A stretch of DNA of 33,542 nt from Deltaproteobacteria bacterium. GTDB lineage: Bacteria; Desulfobacterota; Binatia; Binatales; Binataceae. Position 1 is the stretch's first letter. Every line of letters begins with the position of its first letter. Below are positions 1 through 7,879 of the stretch, in pieces. The DNA lies in assembly GCA_021780225.1 (NCBI GenBank), contig JAJXZF010000106.1:1-33542 (forward strand). Reading direction: 5' to 3'. The translations under genes were made by a program, and so were the position numbers. Under the pieces are notes generated by a model that was given only the letters and a program-made list of their open reading frames with translations, did not search any database and was not told the DNA's origin.

Positions 1-933
1 ATGAGTCGCCAGATCGACGCCGACGTGCGGACGATACCGGTGCAAAATCGGATGATAACGATGGAAGGTGAAACCGGACGAGATGTAGTTGAACTTGCAA
101 GGAAAGCGCAGCGATTCAGGCTCCAGCGCGACGCCATTGGCGTCGTACAAATGGGCCTCGCCGTTGGCGTCGCGGAAGGCGAAGGCGCTCAGCGTGCGGT
201 CGCCGAAATGGATTTGTGCGGCTTCGAGCCCGGTTATCTGACGGCTCAAACCGTCGGGGCTCACCCGCTCTTGATAAATCAGCTTGACGTCTGAACCGCG
301 CGGCAGGCGATTCAGCGGATGGCGATCGCCAAAAGCGTTTCTGAGCGTCGCGACGATGGGGGCGGGCAAATCATGCCGGGCCGCATCGCGATTGAAATCG
401 CCGCTCAATCGGAACGAGATCGCGACTGGCCGGACAACGTAGGCGATCAATTCCTGCGAAGCGCGGATTACGCCGTCGCCGTAACTGCGCTCACGAAATG
501 CGATACGGTCGTCGTAGTCGTATTTCAGGCCGCGCAGGCTGCCGTCATCGGGGTCTTTATAGAGAGTGAGCGTATGGCCGCGCCGCATATATCGGCCGTA
601 GCTGACCGATGCGAAGCCCGCCGCCCATCTCTCGGCGTCCGCAGACGCCATTCCCGCCTCCTCCAGATAAGAAGCGATCGGGGCCGTCCGGTCGATAGTC
701 AGGCTGATGACAATCGGCTCCGGCGCCGGTCGAATCTGCATCGGCTCCTGCGCGTAGTCTGGATTTATCTGTCCGGCGGACTGCCCGATCAACCGGCTGG
801 CGGCCAGTTCGGAGTCGCTATTGTGGAGCGCGCCAGCCACGAATAGCCTTACCGAGGCTGCTGTAGCGAGCAGTGCGACCGTCAGGGCGAGGATGACCCG
901 TGGCCACGCACGATGCAGGTTCCCCCAACGCAT
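1..933 (-). CDS. M23 family peptidoglycan endopeptidase, C-terminus cut by window edge
   Basis: The gene reads leftwards from an ATG at 933 with no stop before base 1, giving 311 residues without the end. An in-frame TGA lies a few codons upstream of the ATG, so this start is well bounded. Residues about 9-28 form a hydrophobic membrane anchor or signal segment. The middle (about 60-270) resembles the LysM/OapA-like region of YebA/MepM-type proteins. The end carries the start of the LytM/M23 domain: ISSGF, then RYHPIL, then HVGVD, where H303 and D307 fit the first two zinc ligands (HxxxD). The remaining ligands lie outside the window. The family cleaves peptide cross-links in murein in the periplasm. 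It is divergent from ruvX/mltG, so another cell-wall gene is its neighbour. Translation and family motif are seen directly; the substrate is inferred. Confidence 0.85.
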   Translation of the reverse strand, partial: MRWGNLHRAWPRVILALTVALLATAASVRLFVAGALHNSDSELAASRLIGQSAGQINPDYAQEPMQIRPAPEPIVISLTIDRTAPIASYLEEAGMASADAERWAAGFASVSYGRYMRRGHTLTLYKDPDDGSLRGLKYDYDDRIAFRERSYGDGVIRASQELIAYVVRPVAISFRLSGDFNRDAARHDLPAPIVATLRNAFGDRHPLNRLPRGSDVKLIYQERVSPDGLSRQITGLEAAQIHFGDRTLSAFAFRDANGEAHLYDANGVALEPESLRFPCKFNYISSGFTFHRYHPILHRYRPHVGVDLATH

Positions 934-1008
934 CGCGGCTGAGACTATGCCACGCAGCCGGTTCGATCAACCCCGTCCGGTGAAGATTTCCACAATAAAA
1001 TCGCGGAC

Positions 1009-1036
1009 TTGTAAAGGTACGAAGCGGAGATATCAA
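1009..1036 (+). promoter_or_regulatory. Candidate promoter for the ruvX-mltG-moxR gene run
   Basis: TTGTAA at 1009-1014 and TATCAA at 1031-1036 are separated by 16 bases, in the AT-richer intergenic stretch between the divergent M23 gene and ruvX. The predicted transcription start would be about 35 bases before the ruvX ATG. The match to the sigma-70 consensus is only moderate. Confidence 0.3.
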
Positions 1037-1079
1037 TTGCATGCGATGGTGAGCAACGTGCGCCAGGTTGGAGTATTGG

Positions 1080-1493
1080 ATGGCGATTGCGGCGCTTGAT
1101 CTCGGCCGGCGCCGAATCGGCATCGCGCTTTGCGGCGACGACGGCGCCGCCGTCCTGCCGCTCGACGCGATCGAAAGGCGCGGCGGACAGGCGGATTTGG
1201 CCGCAACGATGCGCCGCCTCGAAAATCTGGGCGTGACGAAAATTATCGTCGGCCTGCCGCTGAACATGGACGGAAGCGCCGGGCCGGCCGCGCGTGCGGC
1301 GGAAGATTTTGCCGCACGCTTGAGCGAGTTTTCAGGCATCGATGTCGAAACGTGCGACGAACGGCTGAGCAGCATCGAGGCGGAAGAGCGATTGCGCGAG
1401 CTTCCCGGCCGCCGCGGCCGGGCCAAACCGAAGATCGATGCGTTGGCCGCGGCGATTATCCTCGAACGCTGGCTGAGCGAACGCGGCCGTTAG
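1080..1493 (+). CDS. ruvX: RuvX/YqgF-family putative pre-16S rRNA nuclease (Holliday-junction-resolvase fold)
   Basis: 137 residues, the usual length for the family. The RNase H-like fold is shown by ALDLGRRRIGIA near the start (acidic active-site residue in the DLG motif), IIVGLPLNMDGS in the middle, DERLSS, and the DALAAAIIL helix near the end with the last acidic residue. The E. coli homologue takes part in 16S rRNA 5' end maturation; a recombination role was the original proposal. A TTG start four codons upstream is possible. I prefer the ATG at 1080 because GGAG at 1070-1073 sits six bases before it and the protein then begins at the first beta strand. It is followed 64 bases later by mltG, a pairing that recurs in many bacteria. 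Confidence 0.9.
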   Translation: MAIAALDLGRRRIGIALCGDDGAAVLPLDAIERRGGQADLAATMRRLENLGVTKIIVGLPLNMDGSAGPAARAAEDFAARLSEFSGIDVETCDERLSSIEAEERLRELPGRRGRAKPKIDALAAAIILERWLSERGR

Positions 1494-1557
1494 CCAACGC
1501 GCGCACTTTTTTTCTTCACGGATTAGCGCCCGCTCCGCTTCTGATAAACTGAACAGG

Positions 1558-2577
1558 ATGGCGCGCAGAGTCGGTATCGGCGTCGCAATGCTCGCCGTCG
1601 CGATCGTTGGCGCGGCAGTCGCAGCCTACTGGATGGTTTTTGCGCCGACGCGCCAATTCACGCCGCCGCGGGCGGTCCGGATCGAGCCCGGCGATTCGAT
1701 GGCGGTTGCGGCGCGGCGACTCGCCGATGCCGGCGTGGTGCGGAATAAATGGGCTTTCGTCGTTTACGCCGAACTGACCGGACGCGCCAACCGGCTGCAA
1801 CCGGGATTCTATGAGTTTCATGGCCGCGAAAACTCGCCGCGGGTGCTCGACCATCTGGTGAATGGCGATTTCGTCGTCGTCACGGTAGCCATCCCGGAGG
1901 GTCTGACGGTCCATCAGATTGGCGAGCGCCTGGAGGCGGCGGGACTGGTCTGCGCCGCGCAATTCGATGCGCTGGCGCGGGATGGCGCGCTGGTCAATGC
2001 CGCCGGTTTGGCGCCGCTTGGCGCCGAAGGCTACCTTTTCCCGGCCACCTACAAATTCCCGCCCGACGCCGGCGTCAACGATATACTGGAGGCGATGCTC
2101 GCGCGGTTTTACGCCAATCTCATGCCGCCGCTCGAACGGCGCATCTTTGCGATGGGCCTGACTGTGCCCGAACTGGTTACGATCGCGTCGATGGTCGAAA
2201 AAGAGGCTAAAACGCCCGGCGAACGTCCGATCATCGCGAGCGTCTTCTATAACCGTCTGCGGCTTGGGATGCCATTGCAATCCGATCCGACCGCGCAATA
2301 CAGTCCGCAAGGCGAAATCGCGCCAGCTCTGCTGGCGGTGCATCGGGCGTCGCCTTTCAACACCTACTCGATTGCGGGATTGCCGCCGGGGCCGATCGCG
2401 AATCCGGGAATGCCGTCGATCGACGCGGCGCTCTATCCCGCCCATACTGATTACCTGTATTTTGTTGCACGCGATGACGGCACGCATATCTTTTCGCGCT
2501 CCTTTGCGGAGCATCAACGAGCGATTGCGGAAGTGAAGCGCAGCAACGCATCGTTAAATCGCGGGCGCGGCGGCTGA
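1558..2577 (+). CDS. mltG: Endolytic murein transglycosylase MltG
   Basis: 339 residues. One N-terminal membrane helix (about 6-28) anchors the protein, followed by a LysM-like subdomain (about 40-105) and the YceG catalytic domain. Diagnostic motifs are ASMVEKEA with the VEKE glutamates (E214/E216, which include the catalytic residue), VFYNRLRLGMPLQSDPT, and the FNTY...GLPPGPIANPG stretch near 290. The family cleaves nascent glycan strands at the inner membrane and sets their length. No strong ribosome-binding site is visible before the ATG. The spacing from ruvX (64 bases) and to the next gene (31 bases) suggests cotranscription. The protein looks complete. Confidence 0.95.
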   Translation: MARRVGIGVAMLAVAIVGAAVAAYWMVFAPTRQFTPPRAVRIEPGDSMAVAARRLADAGVVRNKWAFVVYAELTGRANRLQPGFYEFHGRENSPRVLDHLVNGDFVVVTVAIPEGLTVHQIGERLEAAGLVCAAQFDALARDGALVNAAGLAPLGAEGYLFPATYKFPPDAGVNDILEAMLARFYANLMPPLERRIFAMGLTVPELVTIASMVEKEAKTPGERPIIASVFYNRLRLGMPLQSDPTAQYSPQGEIAPALLAVHRASPFNTYSIAGLPPGPIANPGMPSIDAALYPAHTDYLYFVARDDGTHIFSRSFAEHQRAIAEVKRSNASLNRGRGG

Positions 2578-2608
2578 GCGTGCGGCGCATCTGGAGTCGG
2601 TTCGGCAG

Positions 2609-4129
2609 GTGGTTAATCCCGTCGAGATGATCGGTCTGGCGCGCCGTCGTCTGGCGCGGATGGCGGCGTTGGACGCAGCGCTGTGGCTCACGCTGCCGTT
2701 CGCGCTCACGCTGCTGATGGCCGTTTATATCGAGACGGTCGGCGCGCTCACGTGGGAACATTTCGGCTACATATTGACCGAGCAGGCCGAGGAGCGCGTC
2801 TGCGGGCTTTTGCTCCTCGCCACATTGTTGGAAATCGCGGCGGCGGGTTTGCTGGCGTGGCGCGCGCATCGCACGGCCGACGATTTTATTGGCACGGCCC
2901 GCCGAATCGACAATCATGTCGGCGCGCATCAGGAAGTCCTCACGCTGGCGACCATGGCCGTGCCGGGCGACGAAGGATCGCGCGCCCGCCGCACGCCGCT
3001 TTTTCCGATGCTGTGGCGGCGAGTGGTCGCCTATCTCGACCTGTTTGAGCCGCGTCGCGAATTTCCGTTCGACTGGCTCGCTGCGGCCCGCGGCGCCGCG
3101 CTCGCGGCGCTGGTCACGCTGGCCGCTATGGCCCTGGCGATGACGGTCTTTCTCAAAATTCCCACGCCCGAGGAACTTGCGGCCCATCGTTTGCGAATTG
3201 CGGCCAAAGCGCTGGATGTGCGCGGGGCGCCGCCGGAGGATAAAGCGCTGGCGGGCGCGATGCGCGATCTGGCGCGCGACCTCGAAAATCCCCAGCTTCC
3301 GACCGAGCAAAAATCAGCCGAACTCGCCGCGATGCAGCGCCAGTTGCAGCAACACGAGCAGCAAAAGCAGAGCGGGTCGAGTCTCGCGATGAGCGCGGCC
3401 GGCAGCGGTTCCGGCGGCGGCTCGGGTCAAGGCGCGGGCTCGGGCAGCGGGTCCGGGAAGGGCGCGGGTTCGGGCGCCGGCCAGGGCGCCGGCAAAGGCT
3501 CGGGTCAAGGCGCCGGCGTTGGCTCCGGGTCCGGTTCGGAAGCGGGCGGCAAGAAGGGCAAAGGCGACCTGCAAATCGCCGAATTGAGCAAGGATTTGAG
3601 CAAGGCCCAACAGCAGATTCAGACCGGCGGCGCGCCGCAATCGAAGCAGCCCGGCTCGGGCAAGAGCGACACGGGCACGGGCGCCGCGCCCAAGCAGGGC
3701 AATAATCCGAACGCGTCAGGGCCGGAGAGCAAACCCAATCAGATCGCCAGCGCGTCGATTCCGCAGCCGGGCATGGCCGGCAAGACCAACTTGCCGATGC
3801 CGTCCGGCACGACGCCGAGCGGCCGCAAAAACGACGCCGGCACGCAGGGCGATACGCATCTGGGCGAATTTCCCAAGGCCGGCAATTTCGAACGATTTTA
3901 CAAGCCGGGCGAAGGCCCGCCGCTGATCATCCGCGACGCGCGCTACGTTACGTTCCGCCTGCCGCCGTCGGCGGTGACCAAAGGAGCGGGCGGACGGCTG
4001 GTGGTTGACGCCGAACGTTCAAGGGCGTCCACGCCGTACACCAACGCCCCGCTCAAGGCCGATCAGGCCGTCGATACGCCCGACGAGCGGCAACTGGTGC
4101 CGCCGCGTTATCGCGACTTGATTCGCTAG
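2609..4129 (+). CDS. Membrane protein with Gly/Ser/Lys-rich spacer, first gene of the MoxR/Bat module
   Basis: 506 residues from a GTG at 2609; an ATG at 2627 is the alternative start. Hydrophobic segments lie at about 25-41, 66-85 and 160-182. Between the second and third is the pattern ARRIDNHVG...EVLTLATM, which resembles the RxID..LG..E.L.TA motif in uncharacterised membrane proteins (DUF4175-like) next to moxR genes. Residues 200-255 are charged and Gln-rich and probably coiled. Residues 264-318 are almost pure Gly, Ser, Lys, Gln and Ala. The last 85 residues are more ordered and end in PPRYRDLIR, a tail I associate with such proteins. It ends 12 bases before moxR. The function is not known. 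The position suggests a partner or substrate of the MoxR/VWA complex, with the C-terminal part outside the membrane. The family assignment is tentative. Confidence 0.75.
   Translation: MVNPVEMIGLARRRLARMAALDAALWLTLPFALTLLMAVYIETVGALTWEHFGYILTEQAEERVCGLLLLATLLEIAAAGLLAWRAHRTADDFIGTARRIDNHVGAHQEVLTLATMAVPGDEGSRARRTPLFPMLWRRVVAYLDLFEPRREFPFDWLAAARGAALAALVTLAAMALAMTVFLKIPTPEELAAHRLRIAAKALDVRGAPPEDKALAGAMRDLARDLENPQLPTEQKSAELAAMQRQLQQHEQQKQSGSSLAMSAAGSGSGGGSGQGAGSGSGSGKGAGSGAGQGAGKGSGQGAGVGSGSGSEAGGKKGKGDLQIAELSKDLSKAQQQIQTGGAPQSKQPGSGKSDTGTGAAPKQGNNPNASGPESKPNQIASASIPQPGMAGKTNLPMPSGTTPSGRKNDAGTQGDTHLGEFPKAGNFERFYKPGEGPPLIIRDARYVTFRLPPSAVTKGAGGRLVVDAERSRASTPYTNAPLKADQAVDTPDERQLVPPRYRDLIR
3398..3562 (+). 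repeat. Low-complexity Gly-Ser-Lys codon repeat inside the membrane protein gene
   Basis: Residues 264-318 of the preceding protein are coded by degenerate repeats of the type GGC/TCG/GGT with occasional AAG or CAA, giving GSG, GAG, GQG and GKG units. No exact long tandem unit is kept. It reads as a flexible, slightly basic linker, and a place where replication slippage could change length between strains. Confidence 0.7.
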
Positions 4130-4141
4130 GAAGGAGAGTCA

Positions 4142-5155
4142 ATGGGAGCGGCTCCGCAAATTTCACCCAACGAGCGCGTGGCTGAATTTCGCAAGACTTT
4201 CGCGCGGGCCGAGGCCGAGGTCGGCCGCGTGATCGTCGGCCATCGCGAGGTCGTGCGCAAATTGCTGACCGCGCTGTTCGCCGGCGGCCACGTCTTGATC
4301 GAGGGCGTTCCCGGTATGGGCAAGACGCTGATGGTCAAGACCGCGGCGGAGACGCTCGGACTCAGCTTCAAGCGGATTCAGTTCACGCCCGACCTGATGC
4401 CGTCGGACATCGTCGGCACGCAGGTGCTGACCGAGCGCGACGGCCATCGCGAGTTCGCCTTCAAGGCCGGTCCGATCTTCGCGCATATCGTGCTCGGCGA
4501 CGAAATCAATCGCGCCACGCCGAAGACCCAGTCGGCAGTGCTCGAAGCGATGGAAGAGCGGCAGGTGACGGTGTTCGGCCAGACCTACGCGCTGGAGCCG
4601 CCGTTTTTCGTGCTCGCGACGCAAAACCCGATCGAACTCGAAGGCACCTATCCGTTGCCGGAAGCGCAGATGGATCGCTTCCTGTTCAAGGTCGTGATGG
4701 GCGCGCCGAAGCCGGAAGAGTTGCGGGAAATTCTCAAACGCACCACCGGCGCCGTCGCCGCCCACATCCAGTCGATTTTCGATTCAGGCGGCGCGCCGCG
4801 TAAAATCGAGGAACTGAAAGCGCTGGTTCGGCAAGTGATGGTCGGCGAGCCGCTCGAAGGCTACATCATCTCGATTATCGGCGCCTGCACGCCCGGCGGT
4901 CCGGCCGCGATTCCCGAAGTCTCGCAGTACCTGCGTTTTGGTCCGAGCCCGCGCGGCGCGCAGGCCCTGATCCTGTGCGCCAAGGTCAACGCGCTGCTCG
5001 ACGGCCGCGTGAGCGTGAGTTACGAGGACGTGGACGACGCGATTATTCCCGCGTTGCGCCATCGCCTGCTCCGCAACTTCCAGGCCGAGGCGGAAAACGT
5101 CGGCGCGGAGGCGATTCTCGAACAGGCGATCAAGCGGCTCAAGCGGCCGCGCTAA
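4142..5155 (+). CDS. MoxR-family AAA+ ATPase
   Basis: 337 residues, the typical MoxR length. Walker A is GVPGMGKT (55-62), Walker B is VLGDEIN (117-123) with D120/E121, sensor 1 is in ATQNPIE (N162), and the lid domain follows with the PSPRGAQAL sensor-2 arginine at about 275. A clear AGGAGAG ribosome-binding site lies just before the ATG at 4142. MoxR proteins are ATP-driven chaperones that help VWA-domain partners bind metal or assemble. The DUF58 and VWA genes directly downstream (2-base gap) are the expected clients. The cofactor or complex they mature cannot be read from the sequence. Confidence 0.95.
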   Translation: MGAAPQISPNERVAEFRKTFARAEAEVGRVIVGHREVVRKLLTALFAGGHVLIEGVPGMGKTLMVKTAAETLGLSFKRIQFTPDLMPSDIVGTQVLTERDGHREFAFKAGPIFAHIVLGDEINRATPKTQSAVLEAMEERQVTVFGQTYALEPPFFVLATQNPIELEGTYPLPEAQMDRFLFKVVMGAPKPEELREILKRTTGAVAAHIQSIFDSGGAPRKIEELKALVRQVMVGEPLEGYIISIIGACTPGGPAAIPEVSQYLRFGPSPRGAQALILCAKVNALLDGRVSVSYEDVDDAIIPALRHRLLRNFQAEAENVGAEAILEQAIKRLKRPR

Positions 5156-5157
5156 TC

Positions 5158-6057
5158 ATGCTCGGACTGCCCGAAGAATTCACCGCGGATTTTATCGCGC
5201 GGCTGGAACAGTTGCGGATCAAGACGCGGCGCGAATACGCCGGCGTCGGCAAAGGCACGCATCTTTCGCCCCGGCGCGGCTCCTCGCTCGAATTCAGCGA
5301 CTTCCGCCATTATTCCGAGGGCGACGATTTCCGTTATATCGACTGGGGCCTCTACGGGCGCACGGACAAGCTTTATATCAAGCTGTTCAAGGAGGAAGAG
5401 GATCTCCTGACGTATATCTTCATCGACGCGAGCGCGTCGATGGGATATCCGGAGGGCGACCGCAAATTCGCTTCCGCGATCGCGATTGCGCTGGCGTTCG
5501 CGTATGTGGCGCTGGCGGCGGGCGATCGGGTGATGCTGCGGGTGCTGGGCGGCAAGGGCGCGATGCCGCCGCCGGCCTTCGTTTACGGCCGGCATCGGAT
5601 CGTCGAGCTCGGGAAAACCCTTGCCGGAATCAAGCCCGCGGGCGAGCTCGATTTGACGGCGGCGCTCGCGCAGGAGCTGATTTCAATCCGCCGCGCCGGC
5701 AAGGTTTTCCTGATTTCCGATTTCCTGATGATGCCGAACGCGGCGGAACGCGCGCTGGGCCTGTTCAACGCCGCCAACATGGACGTTACCGCCGTGCAGG
5801 TGCTGGGCGGCGGCGAGCTGGACGGCCAGGGCCTCAACGGCGACGTCGAAGCGGTCGATGCGGAAAGCGGCGAACGGGTGCGTTTGTCGATGGGGCCGCG
5901 GGAACGGGCGCGCTATCGCGAAGCGCTGCTCAGGCTCTCGCGTGAAATCCGCGTCTTCTGTTTTCGCAACGGGCTACATTACGCGCTCTACACCACCAAC
6001 GCCAGTTTTCAGGATTTCTTTTTGCGCGCGGCGTCCGAATTCGGACTCGCGCATTGA
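5158..6057 (+). CDS. DUF58 domain protein with VWA-like fold
   Basis: 299 residues from the ATG at 5158, two bases after the moxR stop. A longer reading frame runs upstream into moxR but is only an overlap. The DUF58 signature is complete: SPRRGSSLEFSDFRHYSEGDD (about 38-57) and FRYIDW, followed by IFIDASASM, where D90, S92 and S94 form an intact MIDAS-type metal site. No signal peptide or membrane helix is evident, so the protein probably works in the cytoplasm with MoxR. In Bat-type operons the DUF58 gene always follows moxR, as here. Its last bases overlap an alternative TTG start of the next gene. Confidence 0.93.
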   Translation: MLGLPEEFTADFIARLEQLRIKTRREYAGVGKGTHLSPRRGSSLEFSDFRHYSEGDDFRYIDWGLYGRTDKLYIKLFKEEEDLLTYIFIDASASMGYPEGDRKFASAIAIALAFAYVALAAGDRVMLRVLGGKGAMPPPAFVYGRHRIVELGKTLAGIKPAGELDLTAALAQELISIRRAGKVFLISDFLMMPNAAERALGLFNAANMDVTAVQVLGGGELDGQGLNGDVEAVDAESGERVRLSMGPRERARYREALLRLSREIRVFCFRNGLHYALYTTNASFQDFFLRAASEFGLAH

Positions 6058-6065
6058 CGAACGCG

Positions 6066-7877
6066 ATGAGCTGGTTCGGATGGTTGGGACTGCTGTCGCC
6101 GGGCGCGCTGTGGGCGTTCGCGATTCTGCCCGCGCTGCTCGGCGCGTATCTGGCGCGCGAACGGCCGCGGCAGGCGACGGTTTCCAACGTGCTCGCGCTG
6201 CGCGCATTGCACGTGATGCGCGGGCAGCGCTTCGGCGGGCGGCCGCGGCTGGCGTGGACGTTTTTTCTCGAACTGTTGGCGCTGGCCTTCGCGGCGCTCG
6301 CGACGGCCGGTCCCTATGCGCTGACGCGCGGCGCGCCGATCGCGGTCGTGCTCGATAATTCGGCGCCGATGGAGGCGCTCACTCCGGCCGGCAAAACGCG
6401 TTTCGAGGCGGCGGTCGCGGCGGTCGACGAAGCGCTCGGCGCAAGCGGCGCCGGCACGGCCACGGTCTATCTGACCGCGCCGCAACCGCGCGCGATCGGC
6501 GGCGCGCTCGACGACGCCGGCGCGGCGCGCGCGGCGCTCGCGCATGCGCATCCGGTGGACGCGCCCGACGATCCGGCGGCGCTCGCCGCGCTCCTCGGCC
6601 AGCTCAGCGCGGATCGTCGTCTCGGGCGAATCATCTACGCCGGCTACCGGCCGATCGCGGCGCCCGTGCCGGCGCGGTTCCAGCAAATCGCGGTCGCCGA
6701 TCCGATTCCCAATTACGCGATTGGCCGATTCACGCTGAGCCGCGAAACCTTCGGCGCGGCCGCGCTTCATGCGTCGCTCACCGTCGCGAATCTTAGCCCG
6801 GCGCCGGCGACGCTGAAGGTCGCACTGGAGGGCGACGGCAGGCCGCTTGGAACTGAACAGGCGGAGGCGGCGGCGGGCGCGGCCGCGACGATCGAATTTC
6901 CGCGGCTGGCGGCGGCGAAAGTCTATCGCGCGGAACTCGCGCCGGCCGACGGTTTCATGCTCGACAACGCCGCCTACGCGACCGGTTCGTCGGTGAAACC
7001 GGTCGCGATTCTGTTCGTCAGTCCGACGCCCGCCGACGGCGCGAGCCTCGCCGGAATTCCGGGACTGGCGGTGACGGCGCGCACGCCCGGCCAATACACG
7101 CCGCGCGACGTCGCCGCGTGCGACGTCGCGATCTTCGAGTATGCGGCGCCGAAAGAGCTGCCGCAGGTCAACACGCTGCTGGTGATGCCGCCGCCGGGCG
7201 ACCCGGTGTTCGCGCTGAGCGCGGCGGCGGCGCCGCAGGTCGAAATCGCCAACTGGCCGCCGGTAAATCCGCTGACCGGCGGCGTCAACTTCCGCCTGCT
7301 CAATATCCGCTCGGGCGAATACTTCGGCGTGCATCCATGGCTCGATCCGATCGTCAATGGACCGGGCGGCGGCTTGCTGCTGAGCGGCGTCCGCGGCGGC
7401 CATCGCTATATCGCCGCAGGCTTCAATCCGTTCCCTTATCTCGGCCGCGGCAATCTGCCGATGTCGATTCTGACGCTCAACCTGCTGAGCGATCTGGCCG
7501 GCCTCGGCGCCCATAGCGGCGGCTACCGCACCGGCGAGGCGTGGATCGTTCCGGCCGGCGTTGAGCGGATCGTCACCCCCGCCGGCGACCGCGCTTCGGT
7601 CACGGCCGGCGCGCTTTACATCGCGGTGGCGCAGGGCGTCTATCAGTTGGCCGGCGCGGCGGGAGCGCCGGCGCTGCGCGCGGTCAATCTTTCCGACCTG
7701 GGCGTTTCAGACCTGCAGAACGTGCCGCCGATCGCGATCGCGCCGGCGCCATTGGCCGCCGCGGCGGGCGAATCGACCGTGCGCCAGCCGCTCGCTCCGT
7801 ATTTGCTGGCGGCGATTCTCGGCTTGATAGTCTTCGAGTCGCTGTTCGTTTACCGGCGCCGGCGGGCGGCGGCATAG
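6066..7877 (+). CDS. BatA-like membrane protein with degenerate VWA domain
   Basis: 603 residues from the ATG at 6066. A TTG at 6054 overlapping the upstream TGA would add four residues. The N-terminus has the BatA aerotolerance layout: a helix at about 12-30, a cytoplasmic linker, a second helix at about 64-82, then a VWA-like domain starting at IAVVLDNSAPM. The MIDAS motif is altered: D97 and S99 are kept but the third position is Pro101 instead of Ser, so metal binding may be weak or lost. The middle (about 200-300) looks like a beta-sandwich, and the end (about 575-596) is a membrane helix followed by RRRR. The domain facing outward is probably periplasmic. It is two bases from the following double-VWA gene. 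BatA-like architecture is clear; the exact role is unknown. Confidence 0.85.
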   Translation: MSWFGWLGLLSPGALWAFAILPALLGAYLARERPRQATVSNVLALRALHVMRGQRFGGRPRLAWTFFLELLALAFAALATAGPYALTRGAPIAVVLDNSAPMEALTPAGKTRFEAAVAAVDEALGASGAGTATVYLTAPQPRAIGGALDDAGAARAALAHAHPVDAPDDPAALAALLGQLSADRRLGRIIYAGYRPIAAPVPARFQQIAVADPIPNYAIGRFTLSRETFGAAALHASLTVANLSPAPATLKVALEGDGRPLGTEQAEAAAGAAATIEFPRLAAAKVYRAELAPADGFMLDNAAYATGSSVKPVAILFVSPTPADGASLAGIPGLAVTARTPGQYTPRDVAACDVAIFEYAAPKELPQVNTLLVMPPPGDPVFALSAAAAPQVEIANWPPVNPLTGGVNFRLLNIRSGEYFGVHPWLDPIVNGPGGGLLLSGVRGGHRYIAAGFNPFPYLGRGNLPMSILTLNLLSDLAGLGAHSGGYRTGEAWIVPAGVERIVTPAGDRASVTAGALYIAVAQGVYQLAGAAGAPALRAVNLSDLGVSDLQNVPPIAIAPAPLAAAAGESTVRQPLAPYLLAAILGLIVFESLFVYRRRRAAA

Positions 7878-7879
7878 CC

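Noticed and set aside
1-846. Plus-strand ORFs at 1-294 and 319-846
   Set aside because: The minus strand encodes a continuous M23 peptidase across both; the plus-strand frames have no domain.
1494-1557. T-run at 1507-1513 as terminator between ruvX and mltG
   Set aside because: No stable GC stem directly precedes the T-run; the possible pairing is short and broken.
6009-7514. Long antisense frame (about 500 codons) opposite the BatA-like gene
   Set aside because: It is very rich in Arg, Ala and Gln with no domain, a typical mirror of GC-rich codons of the real gene. The same applies to many other antisense frames, for example 8771-10315, 12142-13245 and 20566-22056.
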